64,000 nucleotides of DNA, taken from Mugil cephalus. Taxonomy: Eukaryota; Chordata; Actinopteri; Mugiliformes; Mugilidae. Both the position numbers and the translations under genes were made by a program. The stretch spans positions 8,908,357 through 8,972,356 of the forward strand of contig NC_061789.1 in NCBI RefSeq assembly GCF_022458985.1, given 5' to 3'. Position 1 is the first letter of the stretch. Every line of letters begins with the position of its first letter. Under the pieces are notes generated by a model that was given only the letters and a program-made list of their open reading frames with translations, was not told the DNA's origin and made no database searches. This document shows positions 11,663-23,493 of this stretch, piece by piece.

Positions 11663-14600
11663 TCAGTCCAAGTGTTTCTCGGCGCAGAGGATTTGACAGT
11701 ACATCAGCATGGAGAAGACCAGGGCCAAGATCTGAATAGAGAAGAGAGGACATGCAGGGAGAAGGAAGGGGAGTCAACACATTTAGATCTACTCAGAACA
11801 TTTTGGTGGATGTTTACAACCAGCAGAGGGCATTGTAGTAGTAGCATTTAAGCAGAGCCGCATATTAGAGAAAGTCTGGTCAACTAGAAAACTGTGCTGA
11901 TTGGTTCTGAGCTGGTCACGTGTTTCATGGGCGCTGTGGTAGATACATCTAACTCTTTGGCATTTGTTAAGATTATATAGAAAAAATAAAGTCATACCAT
12001 CATTAATATGTAAAATGATCTCAAAAACACCCAACACTGCTTTACAAATGAATGACGATTGAAGTTAACTTAGCCTTATGCTAGCCTTATTCTAGCTAGT
12101 TATCTAGACTAAAGGCTCAGGAAAATAGCAGCTACCGTCATATATACTGTGAAACCCATGTGTGCATGTAATTTATGTCAATGTAAATAGACAAATTTAA
12201 TAGACACATAACTTTGCCTCTGTTACATAGTTATTATGGCTAGCATGCTAATGGTATAATGATAATACTAATTATAATAGTAATTAACAGTAAGACTAGT
12301 TTAATTTTCACTATTTCTGAGTATTTATATTTTTTCTGACTGATTACAAACTTTTAATGGAGATGGAGGTAAACACCGCTCCATAACTTATGAGGCGATT
12401 GGGTTACAGAGCATTTTACAGGTTAATTTAAAATATTTAAAGTAAGTAGACACTGGGATATTTAAGTGAGGGCCTTTTACATATTGACAGACATTGGCAA
12501 TAACATTTATAGGCCCGTTAATGGTTAAAATAAGACATTTATTTCAACGTAGCACATCTGCCCCATAGGATTACATTGTAGAATCTTCCCTCCGATGTAG
12601 CAAAAATAGTGTCCATGATTTGAGTTGGCCAGATTCTCTCGAATATACGGCTCTGTGTTTAAAATAATTCAGCTGAAGCTGTAGAAATCTAAATGTAAGC
12701 AACGTAAAAATGTAGCTAAAACGTGCTCAGTTTTAGTAAAATGGACATATTTATGAAACAGAAACGAAGGCAAAATACATTTCAGGACTGTCATACATGT
12801 GAAAATGTCAGATATTTCCTTGCACCTCTAAAGTTTGTAAAAATATATAAATACATCAATAAAAACAGCATTTTACAAGATTATTTTTTTAAGACATAAT
12901 ATATGAAATGAAGTGGAATATAGTGTGTGCTACCGAATGTGTACACCAAATTCTAAAAAATGTGTTTTGTTGTTTCATGACCCTAAAAGATGGGAAGAAA
13001 TCACAACAAAAGGTCACAAAGGAGAACTGACGACTACCTGAACAACACCAATGCACACTCCAAACACCAGGACGGAGGTGATGTTATTCAGCAGCCACTC
13101 TTTGGCCTTCTCATAGCACGGCTGTAGAGGACAAACAGAGGCAAGAGAAGATGAGGGAGAGGAGAGGCACACACAGAAAAGAACAACAAACAATGGGAGT
13201 ACAGAGTTAGAACCCATTTATTCTTTCCCACTGAAATATAAACAGGCCAGAACTGGAATTACACCAACATGGAATCGGCCCAAACTCATTCGAGAGAGAA
13301 AAATTAGTAAATTATTGCCAAACATCCATCACCGTTTGTCCACCAAGAGGCTGAGTGTTGTAAAAGTTGCGGTTTACATCATCCACGTTAACTGCTGCTT
13401 GTTTAAAGAACCCCAGCTGCTCCCATTCCTTCTGCTGCGAGTCAGATAAAACCAAATCCGCACAACACACAGACACACACACACACTGACAAACTACACC
13501 CCTGCCAACTGACTTGAACAGATCCTCGTACCTTCGACCTAAACGCTGCCCTCGAGGCGGTTTTAGAGGGTGGGTGGGATGGAAGCGACAAGGAATGTTT
13601 CTTGTTATTATATTTTAAACAGATTTTAATTTATAGCCTCCAAAGTTCACCCTTTATTTAAATCACATGGTCTAATCCATGGGTCTTCAATGTTTTTCAG
13701 GTCAAGAACCCACAAACTGATGAGAGATTAAGTAGGGACCCCCTACCTACTATATGTGTTATATATTAAACTTGGCTTAGTACTAGTTATAAATCCATTT
13801 ACCCCTTTGATAAAATAAGTTAATGTGTATTTAAAGAACTTTAAATTTGTGGGGGAAAATTAAAAAATATATCAAAAATGTCTAATCAACCAAAAGATTT
13901 TGCGTTGTAACCCCCTGCAGTACCTCCGCCGACCTCTTGTCGAAGACCTATGGTTTAAACTGCTTGATTACTTTAACTTTTCAGGCTTTTTTTTTTTTTG
14001 TTGTTGTAGTGTAAGAGTTTATTTTCGTCACATATGCTTGACTCCCTTCTGGACACGCTTGCGCATCCAAAACAAAAAACCTTAGATTTCATTCAAGAGC
14101 ATCGACCAAACTTGTCAGAACCAACCTCGTCCCATCCTTCGGAACAAGGTGTTGTCTCGACCAAGCAGCAGGACGAAGGCAGCGTTTCATTCATCACGTT
14201 GTGCCAGTCTGTTTTGTTGGACACTCCGCAGCACTTGAACTAAGAAAAAGGAGACAAAAAGAGCAGAGTTGTGCCCCTCGACTACACACCGGCCTACCCA
14301 GCAGACGCTTCCTGATCCATTAAAGTGACAAGTGGAAGACGGCATGCATGGTTTGGGTAAGCGTGCTCACCATTTTCTGGACGCTGTCCCAGGATTTTTT
14401 CAGTCCAGGGTCTGAGTTGTAACTCTTAATACCTTCCTTTAATTTATCTTGTGCTTTTGTATTCAGCTTTAAAAAGAAAAAAAAGAAGAAGAAGAAGACA
14501 CACGATTTAATATAATTAAATATCAGCACTGTTTCTTCTAAGCCTTGGACTGAAACTTGTAGATAGTGGCTCACCTCGTCGTGGAAGATGTGTACAACCA

Positions 14601-15133
14601 ACACTAGAGCGACCTCTGTCAGGACCAGGAGCAAGAGGATCACAAAGAACTGCAGAACAGAGAAGAGCAGTTGGAGAGTTTCTGAATGTGACATCTCTAC
14701 GGTCATCTGTCAAGCCCGTAAATGTCTATAAATTTAGTCATACCATGACCAACAGGGAGCGCTGCTCCTTAAGGGCCCCAAGACAACCCAGGAAGCCCGT
14801 CACCATCGTTATTCCACCGGCGACCAGCAGCAGATTTGCAGCCGAGAGCGACGGGAAGGACAGAGGGAGAGAGGAAAACTCTGCCTGGGTGAAGGACAGC
14901 CAGACGCCAACGCCAAACAATCCACATCCTCCTAGCTATTGAGGAAGTGAGATGTAAAACAAAAAACAAAAAAAACAACAGTGTCATGGGGAGGAAGGGG
15001 AAAGCAAACTGTAAATTGGTTGAACATATTGAAGCAAGAGAAAGTTTTGGTTCAAAATACGAACCCAGAAGATGAGGTTAAAGATGAACATCAAGTATTT
15101 GACGCAGCACAGACACCTTCGAGAAGCCGACAT
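11663..15133 (-). CDS. Tetraspanin of TSPAN4/TSPAN9 type, seven coding exons, 232 aa
   Basis: Minus-strand exons: 15,065-15,133, 14,744-14,935, 14,575-14,649, 14,371-14,466, 14,126-14,239, 13,038-13,121 and 11,663-11,731. All junctions are phase 0 and total 699 nt. The protein has four membrane segments (about 12-35, 56-76, 84-107 and 197-222). It carries KYLMFIFNLIFWLGGCG in TM1, FPSLSAANLL before TM2, GFLGCLGALKE after it, and a large extracellular loop with CCGVSNKTDW (147-156), Cys-Cys 168-169, Cys176 and PCYEKAKEWL (183-192). That gives six loop cysteines and N-glycosylation sequons at 152 and 161. These motifs fit TSPAN4 and TSPAN9 better than CD37, although CD37 also lies on human 19q13.33; orthology is therefore open. 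The family organises membrane microdomains with integrins and signalling proteins. The first donor (GTTCGT) is weak but gives the correct family junction. An upstream non-coding exon is implied by the acceptor at the ATG. Confidence 0.85.
11945..12622 (+). repeat. Family D dispersed repeat, copy 1, in the last tetraspanin intron
   Basis: It aligns by eye along its whole length with 30,035-30,693. Shared phrases in order include CATTTGTTAAGATT, ATAGCAGCTACCGTCATAT, CCCATGTGTGCATGTAATTT, GACAGACATTGGCAATAAC and CACATCTGCCCCATAGG. No terminal inverted repeat or open frame was found. It lies between the tetraspanin exons at 13,038 and 11,731. Confidence 0.65.
13676..13952. mobile_element. Family E MITE-like element, best-preserved copy
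   Basis: The left end has CCATGGGTCTTCAATG and the right end has GTCGAAGACCTATGG, an inverted pair. It lies in the tetraspanin intron between exons 5 and 6. Related fragments at 18,505-18,715, 20,185-20,235 and 21,110-21,232 show a fuller terminus reading CCTGTTGAAGACCTATGG. Confidence 0.5.
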
Positions 15134-15318
15134 CCTGCAAAATAGAAAGGGACGACGTTTAAACAATGCTTCAAAACTGCATTATTTATTGTTGGCTAAA
15201 ATGTCCTCCGTGTTTAAAGTTCATGTTCTTGGTTTGGAGTGGAGAGCGGAGATTTTACACCCACGTCACACGATTTGTTTTAACCAGAACTGCGGAAGTA
15301 GTTGAGGCAAGTTGAGGC

Positions 15319-15601
15319 CAATCAGGCATAATAGTATGACTGCCTTCCTAATGTTGTGTAGCTCTTCCTTGTGCCTCCAAACCAGTTGTGACTCATCAGA
15401 GAATGAACATGGGTCTTCAGAGGGTGTCCTGAGGTGTCTGGTATGGCTGCTGCCATTAAGGAGTGTCATTACTATGGGGTGGGGGTGTCTGGTCTGGTCT
15501 ACGTGGGTGGTACATGTCTAAGTAACATCCACACGAATGAATACGAGGTCCAAACCAGCAAAACATTGAATTGTCACAAAACGGTCAATGTTATGCCATG
15601 T
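15319..15601 (+). mobile_element. Family B MITE-like element, copy 1
   Basis: It starts with AATCAGGCATAATAGTATGA and ends with CAATGTTATGCC, imperfect inverted ends. Its interior (GGAGTGTCATTACTATGGG, GGTGGTACATGTCTAAGTAA) is shared with 39,826-40,086. There is no coding capacity. Confidence 0.6.
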
Positions 15602-16959
15602 GGTACCTTCACTTTTGTCATTTTGTTGCTCTTATTTTGAAATATCGCCTTATAGAAACCACAGGATACCTGAGTATCCGTGTGTCCAGTTTCTATCGGA
15701 CCAAGTGGTCCTCGCACCGACCACTGACCTCACGCAGGAAGTCAAACTGCTGACAGGAAGGAAGCTCCCTCCCCAGCTCAGCGGACCTAATTATACTGTT
15801 GAAGGCATTTCCCATGACTCCTGCTCAACACAGATCTGTTACAAAAATTAGTAAAATTCTGAGACAAACGTGCTTAAAAAACACCAATAGAGTAGGATGT
15901 GAGCATAACTTAGAAATGTAATTTGCATCTTGAGACGTCACGTGTGTATTGTTGAGAGTGAAGTCTCATGTGGAGACTATAATAATATGGATGCGTCGTA
16001 TAAAAGTTGAAAAGAAACGACAAAGAGGTTCCCCCAGTGTCGCCAACAGGGATGAATCACCAACAACTCACATGACATTAAACAGTCTTCTACTCTGTGT
16101 TCACTAAACGTTTTATTGCTGTAAAGCACTGCTATTCATTCAAAAACCTCTGCTTTTTTAATAATTTGTGGTTTCACGAGGCAGGCAATCTATTTTTAAT
16201 GTGTTTGAAATAAAATATTTGTACAATAAAAAAAAATAAATCACTATAGAGATTGTATCACATTAGTCTTCATTAGAGGAGCTTGAGACCCAGGCTAAAC
16301 CGAGTTTCTATCCACGTTACCTTTCATTTACTCTCCAGATTCATTAAATCTAAAATAAACCTCATCACTGGTTCAATAAACCAATAGATTGTTGTAATTC
16401 AAGCAGGTAGTTATAGCGGCGCTCATCACATGTAAACAGGTTGAGGCACTAAAACAAACAAGACGTTTTTCTTGGGAGGACAATCTCATCTCGACTTCCT
16501 GTTTCCAATGAAAATGCAGAATTGGAAAGAGAAGAATTGGTCCCTCAGCGCTGGTGGTACAAGATAGAATCACATCTCATCTGTGATTTTATTATTTGTA
16601 CATTGTTTTTTTTTTTTGTATTGACATCAGATTAGTGAGTTTTTCTTAGAAACTGATGGAAACCCTCCTTTAAGATATCTCCACCACACAGCCACTTGTG
16701 CTCCTCTAAAGCATAATATTTTTGTGTCTTTTAACGAATAAAGTTCTCTATAGAAAAAAAAATAAATGTCACATCAATTAGACACATGGAAATGATATCC
16801 CAGTATACACACTTCTAATCAAAAACTTAAACTCGCTCAGGTTTGACCATGCGATTTAATTAAGGTGCAGTGTTTAGACTTCCAGTTAATTTCTGATTAT
16901 ATAAAACCTCAATCCAAACAGACTTACTTGAGAACAGGTTTTAACTCCTTCGGTCTCCT

Positions 16960-17340
16960 CTTTTTAAAACCCCCTTTCTCTTCTGGTTGGGATCTTTTCT
17001 TGCTTTTTCCTTTTCTTCACACTGGAGGCTTTTTCAACCTGATTTCCTTCCTTCTCTTCCTCTTTCTCCTCTGGTCGATCGTGTCCGCCCGCCTTTCCCC
17101 CCTGGTTAACTTTCCTCTTTTCTCCCGATTCTGAACTTAAACTGACTTTATATAATTTCCATCTTGGAGGTTTCACCTTTCGCTTTGCTCCCTTTTTCCA
17201 ACAGAGCTCCCTCCTCCTTCTCTCTCGGCCCTTGATTATTTCCAGATGTGCGAGTCGCTGCTCTTTCCCGCCTCGTGTACCTCCCCTTCACTTTTTTTTT
17301 CTTCCCCCCACAACATTTGTCCCTCCTCCAGGCCACACTA
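16960..17340 (-). other. Polypurine tract (purine-rich on the minus strand)
   Basis: For nearly 400 bp the minus strand is dominated by A and G. Two overlapping minus-strand frames (16,964-17,176 and 17,148-17,336) read as Lys/Glu/Arg-rich peptides, which any such tract would give. I see no splice sites or homology that would make it a gene. It could be a low-complexity regulatory or triplex-prone sequence. Confidence 0.4.
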
Positions 17341-17759
17341 AAAATAAATCTCTAAATCAGCCCATCTTGCTTATTTCTAACTTTCATGCACGTTGCTGCA
17401 GATGCTTCCCGATCGAACCAGGTTCCTGCTAAAATAAAGCATGTGGTCGTGTTTTGGAGACTTAAATGTCTCAAGGTGGACCCTGATCTGGATTCCTTTC
17501 GCTATAATATGAACCTCGACTGCAGAAATTCAATGTCTGCTTTTACTGTTTGTATGTAATCACTCCCTTGCAAAACATGTGGAATTATTTTTAAGAAATT
17601 GCACATTATTCTGCAGCGACAGAGGACCAGTTTCATCATGTTTTTGGCCTGATGTTGCTCAGTGGTTCAGATCTGGCATTAACAAATGTCTTGATTTAAT
17701 CCCTTTAGGCAGATCTGGGAATTTAAGGACAAATGCGTGACAACCAAGGAAGTTGAGAA

Positions 17760-18070
17760 TCAAGGTAGCAGGAGATTTATTTCAATGCAAAAACGACAAA
17801 AATTCAATACAATAAAACAAGACCTGACTTACTGTATGAGGGGAGGGTACCCCAACCTCAAATACAGTCCACACAGTTGAATAGCAAACAAGGCTGAAGA
17901 AAAGGAATGAAAGCAGGCGTCAGGGACTGGAGCCTCCAGGCCACGTCCCTTTTCATTCAGGCCCTGAGCAGTGATTGGACAATCTGGGGGTCGAACCGAC
18001 CAATTAACTTGCACTACCAGACACTGCACAGGTGAAAACCAATTACACAATCAACACCTATAAAGGAATC
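17760..18070. repeat. Probable interspersed repeat fragment
   Basis: The stretch contains AGGAGATTTATTTCAATGC and, toward the end, ACAGGTGAAAACCAATTACA and AGGAATCAGGGGAGGG. The phrasing resembles the repeat in bcl2l12 intron 4 (6,400-6,730). Termini are not defined. Confidence 0.3.
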
Positions 18071-18309
18071 AGGGGAGGGAAACACAGAAATACATTAAAC
18101 AACATACAAAAGTATGTTTGTTAACCCCTCACATTAAAATGTATGTAAAAATGCATCACCAGTCTTTAGTTTGTTAGCAGCAAGAAAGATAGTAGACCAA
18201 AAGATACGACAATTTCCTACAATCTATCATAAAAGCTATCGTAAATAGTAATAGGAAACCCTGCCAGGAAACATTATGGGTTCACTCTAGTAAAATTACT
18301 CTAGTCACT

Positions 18310-18500
18310 ATTAACACAGGCCACCTCCAGAGGGCCTGTTTTGACCTTGCATCAAGATCCGACCTGGGATGTTCAGACCTTGCGTCCACATGCAAATTCA
18401 CATCCGATCTTAGTGTGCGTTCGCACCTGTTCTCACAGCTGGCCACTTGTGATTGAATCTCCCATGTTAATTAATGCCAGGTCTGAACAGAACCAGTCTT
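18310..18500. repeat. Family H fragment
   Basis: GCGTTCGCACCTGTTCTCAC followed by CCACTTGTGATTGAATC matches the reverse complement of the right end of the element at 8,006-8,455. It ends with AATGCCAGGTCTGAACAG, similar to 33,385-33,405. Confidence 0.4.
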
Positions 18501-18504
18501 TCAT

Positions 18505-18715
18505 TTAGATTATAGGTCGTCAACTGGGGGGAGGTGCTGCAGAGGAGGAGTAGACATTTTTGACATGTAAAATGTAAAATGATGCTAATAATGTATATTT
18601 ATAAATAGCAGCAGGCTGAGTTTAATATAGAACACATATAGTAGGTAGGGGGGTCCCTACTTAATCTCTCCGTCAGTTTGAAAGACCTTGGCCTGAAAAA
18701 TATTGAAGGCCCCTA
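18505..18715. repeat. Family E fragment, inverted relative to 13,676
   Basis: TATAGTAGGTAGGGGGGTCC and CCCTACTTAATCTCTCC are the reverse complement of 13,725-13,760. The opposite end reads TATAGGTCGTCAACTGGGG, the family terminus. Confidence 0.45.
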
Positions 18716-20184
18716 ATTTCGATGACTGTTTTTGGGAAAACACTAGATATTCTCTTATCGTCTTTGCCAGATAGTGGGAGGAAGGTCCCACAGATAGGGT
18801 CTGGAGACATCCAGCCTACAGCTCCTTTTGTTATGACTAGTTGAATTCCAATGAGGCTGACAGCCAGTCCCTCTAACAAGGTTGTCTCCATCCTAGGACA
18901 GGATCTACTGTGTAAAAGCGAATGCAGCTTCGCTACCGTCAGTCGATTCTGCACTTGCTGTAGTTAGTGCATGTGTCGGCTCCTTGCTGCAAGTAAAACT
19001 TTGCAGCGAGACTCCACTGACTCTGTCATTCCTGATAGAAGAATTCCCATAACAACTGTAAAAATGATTTGCTCTGAGACGGATCACGTTTCTCAGTTTT
19101 CAGAGCACGCACAGGCAGCTAAAGGATCAACGCTCTATTTATGTGTCATGTAATTCTAAGCTGTAGTCAACTTCAGGGGGAATAGTTTAGGGTTTTATTA
19201 CTTTACGCTGTGGTGGATTTACTCACATGTGTAGAGACAGTGTCCTCCTGATTTACTCAATCCACTCGGGGATCCAGTTTGCCCTAATGGCAGCAAGATG
19301 TTTGGGCCCAGAAGAAATCAATCTGTGAAACATTACAGATGATGTTGCCATGCTGGTATGCAGAGCTCTTTTTTTTTTTTTTACAGCATACACACTGGAA
19401 TGTGGTCTTCACCCCATATGTGTTGTGCTTCTTTCTAAAGCTTTCGTTGTCTTTGTGCTTTCTCTGATGGGTTCAGGTTCAGGGTCCTGTGGAGCATCTC
19501 CATGATTCTAGTTTTATTGTCACGGGCAACTTATAGGATACCTAAATGGAAGTGAAGCCTTGGTGAAGAACCAGAGCTGGTCCGCTAGCAGTAAATGAAT
19601 CAGTGTATTAAAAAGTAGATCTGCAATTTGTTTTCTCTTCACCTGGTTCCTGCCTGCAGAACATGTCAGAGACACTGAAGAGTATCCACTGGGACATCTC
19701 TTTGAATATATAAAATGTTCCTTTTTTTTGTAGTGTAATTATTCTAATTGTATATATATATATATACACATATATGTGAGCCATAATTACATCCCATCTG
19801 ATCTTGCATTGTTTGAAGTTTGAAGCCTGAGTTCACACCTCAGGGATGTCATGCAGAGGAACGTGCAGCGTCATCTTGTGAAACCGGCCACTAGGAGGCA
19901 TCCCACTCCAGATCTCCCGCACCAGTCAAACCTTACTTGCTGGAGTCTTCCATGGAAACAGGAGTAACATTAAAGTGAGGCCAGCTGGCTGCCAGGCGTC
20001 ATTCATATGTAATCTTCTTCTTCTCCTTCTATCGCAGTCTTGCGTCACATTCATCTAATGTCTGAATGTAACTGGAATAAGTGAGTGAACGTGGCAGCAC
20101 GAGTTGTCCACTGTGTTTTGTTCCCACTGGCAAGAACAGCATGACCTCCATCCCATGTCCACTTGTAACAGCAATGATCTGAGA

Positions 20185-20235
20185 CGTAGGTCTTCAACAG
20201 GGGGTCCGTGGAGATACTGCAATCTTTCACTGGTT
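20185..20235. repeat. Family E terminal fragment
   Basis: GTAGGTCTTCAACAGGGGGT matches the terminus of family E. Only about 50 bp are recognisable. Confidence 0.35.
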
Positions 20236-21109
20236 AGACGTTCTGATCTAAGCCATCCGTGATGGTGGCAGCAGATACATCACCAACCTGTCATGATGTA
20301 GCATCAGTATCTGCAGCCTCCTCTCTATTACAGCTGGTCTTTTATGAGTCAGGTTGTAATGGTTCTGTTTTTTTTTCCTTCCCTTGCTGTGGTGTGCCAA
20401 GGTAAAAAAAAAAAAAAAAAGGCTCTTATCAGCGGTTCTGGGCCCCCGGGAGCCTCCAGACGCAAGACAGGATACGTAGGTAAACACGAGTCTCTCTTTT
20501 TTTCTTAAAAGAGTCCTCTTATGCACACTATCTGTATTTCAACTCAAACCAGAGATGGTCACTGGGCTTCGTTGAGTATTCAAATAACACAAATTGCTAC
20601 CAGATGGCATTAGATGGTGCGAAAAAGCATCCGGCACCATTGAAGTACATATAATTTAACCACGAACAGCTGGCAAATGTTGGAGAACTTGAATACGAGG
20701 CAACATAACATGAGAGGTAGTAGTTGGTTCCCTTTCACCTCAGTTCACTTCTCACATTTTGCCTCGCTGTTCACTTGGGTGCGAACACCAAGCGCGGGTT
20801 AATTAAAAGCTGCTCAGGAAACACACAGACGAGGCCCTGTTATTTTTGAATAAGCAGTGCTTCTCTGTGGGGAGTCTAATAATATACATGTTTTGAAACA
20901 TTTGTGTGATGTGCGCATGCCTGAGACAGCAGATGAGACGGTGTAGCAAACTTTAAACTACAGGTGTTGTAATGTGCAACATGAAAAGCGTTTGGGGCTA
21001 ACTGAAGGCTAGCCTTACATATAGCGGAGAGACATTAGGATACAATGGTTCCTCTAGTCTCGCTGCATTTTGTTTATTTGTTTATTTGTTTATTTGCACA
21101 TTGAAGAGC

Positions 21110-21232
21110 ATTAAAATGGTCTAAAAATGGCTAATTGTCCAACCAACCAAAGATTTTGCGACCCCCCTGCAGTACCCCAGCGGACGCCCTGGGGGTTGCT
21201 GACCCCCTGTTGAAGACCTATGGTATAAACAC
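21110..21232. repeat. Family E fragment
   Basis: Interior CCAACCAAAGATTTTGCGAC and terminus CCCTGTTGAAGACCTATGG match 13,880-13,952. It is preceded by a short (TTTATTTG)n run near 21,070. Confidence 0.45.
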
Positions 21233-22592
21233 ACAGGTTTGGGATATATTGACATTTGAAACTGATAACAAATGAAATTTTCTATAAAAAGATTCTGAAA
21301 GATTTCTTCTGGATAGGCGGAATCTTGTTGAGAAAAGTAGGACGTGACGCCGGCCATATGGCGTTACTGTAAATAAAGTAAGGATAAGTTAAAACACACA
21401 ATTTATTCAACGAGGGTCGAACCAAAATACTCAAAATACCAGTTAACGTCACAGTCTTCATGCAGACAAGATCAATGTGGCGATAGGAACAGATAAAAAT
21501 AAAAAGCAGAATGGAGCAAGTAAAATGCCAAGGAACACGGTGGCATCAATGGTCAGTTAATAGAATAAATAGATAAAACTAAACTAGAAAGCACCCAGAT
21601 AAAAAGATTATACCGAACTTAAGAGATGAATAGCTTATAGACGACAACCAAAGGGCAACAGAGCCATGTCAGTTTTTCATCTGTTGTGTTATTTCAACAT
21701 TATCCATCAAAATTTTGACATTTTCCTTGGTGTACTTTTTGTTTTTGTTACAAAATGTCATAAACTTTGATTTAGTTGTATTAAGGGATAACTTCTGAAC
21801 ACCTGAAACCATTTGGAGATAGATAATAGTTCTGCATTTAATTATTTGATCAGTGTTCTTTCTTCGGTGACTAGCATTAGTTAGCTTAGCTTCGACAGAA
21901 AAAACCCTCACATAATGTGACTGTGCTGGGACTTCAATCAGGTTCCAGTACCAGCCGCAAATTACTGTGCAAAAATGTTTTTAACACGACGAAAGCCTGT
22001 GAGTGCAATGAAATGTAATAATTAAAGGGGCCTCATATATTTGTAGGATGTTGTGGTTTATTCAGAGGAGTGCTGGCATGAATCAGAGTGGAAGCCGGGA
22101 CTCATAAAGCTCAGATGTAAAACTGGGCTGGGAGTGAAGGCTGGAGAAGCACGAATCGCAGCGAACGTGTACGTCTGCAAAGTTTTGACAGTGGGATGCT
22201 GCACATGCTCGCGTACACCCTGCCACTAACAAAAAAGAAAAAAATTAGCATGAACTCCTCTACATCCGGGGAGAAAGCAGTAAAACAGCTCTCTTGGCTG
22301 CTACATGCTTGAAGTGGCAGCCACACCCAAAGAGGGAAAAAAAATTTAAAAAATCACGAGAGAGCTCGTGCACAGTACTTTTGTGCAGTCGTCGGTTTGA
22401 GTTGTGTGAGAGCCGGTGTGTGTAGTTCTGTTTGTGGATGGATCCTTTTTAGTTTTACTGTAAAAATATAATCAATGATAACGTGCCATATAAGTTAATC
22501 AATGTAATATCACCGTTCGTATTTGAGGTTCATTTAAATATTTAAATTAAGAGAGGTGGTGGAGGCAGCAGAAAGAGAAAGAGAAGGCGATA

Positions 22593-22628
22593 GAGAGAGA
22601 GGAGGAGGAGGAGGAGGAGGAGGAGGAG
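22593..22628 (+). repeat. (GGA)n microsatellite
   Basis: About twelve GGA triplets in a row in a purine-rich stretch beginning near 22,553. Confidence 0.85.
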
Positions 22629-22919
22629 AGTAGCAGTGAAACCACCGAGTACATTTGAGGAGGGAAATATAGTAACGACGCATGAAGGAGCAACGCGCCC
22701 ATTGATTTTGCGCTCCATTCAGCCAATGACATCCACTCTTATTATGTCATGCCGACTGTTTCCGTGGTTACAGAAATGAATGTTTTCAGAGCCAAGAGGG
22801 ATGCAGTAGTCATGGCAACCGCGAGTGACCTGGGCACCGTAGCCCAGTCCAGCGTAGGACAAAGCTCTCAGTGATGCTCTGGAACCACGGACGAAGGGAA
22901 AAAAATAAATAAATAAATA

Positions 22920-23370
22920 GATGATTCTTCCACATTCAGGGTGGCATGGAGAATCATCAAGTAATAGATAAATAAATAAATATTGCCTCACGAAAAGATA
23001 AGGAATAAATACTTTTAAAAAAAGCAAATAAATAAATAAATCTTCCACCTCCAGAGAGGGATGGGGGATCATGATTTCTGACCCACAAAATATTTAAATT
23101 CATTGCTAATCATAGTTGTAAATATTGCCTCACGAAAAAATAAAGAATAAATACTTTTACCTAAAAAAAAAAAATAAATTAATAATTTTTCCACATCCAG
23201 AGAGGGGTGGGGGATCATGATCCACAAAATATTTACATTCAATGCTAATCATAGCTGTAGATATTGGCTCAGGAAAAAATAGTTAATATTTTAAAACAAC
23301 TGATTTCAATTTGAAAAAACTAACAAAAAAAAAAAAACTTTCCACATCAGGATTATCATCACGTGAAGTT
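22920..23370 (+). repeat. Tandem repeat, unit about 140 bp, three to four imperfect copies
   Basis: The phrase ATTGCCTCACGAAAA recurs at about 22,982 and 23,124 and as ATTGGCTCAGGAAAA at 23,262. CTTCCACCTCCAGAGAGGG recurs in variant form near 22,925, 23,042, 23,190 and, partially, 23,338. Units are joined by AAAT-rich spacers. It lies 2.5 kb downstream of the prr12 stop codon. Confidence 0.75.
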
Positions 23371-23493
23371 CAGAGAAAGTTAAATCTGGAAGTCTGAGTT
23401 TACTCTCGCTCTTACTTTCCTTCCTCTTCTCCAGTCAGCTGACTATTTATTTATTTATCCAGCTTAAACACTCATACTCCGCCTCAGCCAGTC

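Noticed and set aside
13676..15133. CD37 as the name of the tetraspanin
   Set aside because: Synteny suggests it, but the sequence signatures and the short large loop fit TSPAN4/TSPAN9 better, so only the family is given.
22920..23370. CRISPR-like array
   Set aside because: Units of about 140 bp are imperfect tandem repeats without short repeat/spacer alternation, in a vertebrate genome.
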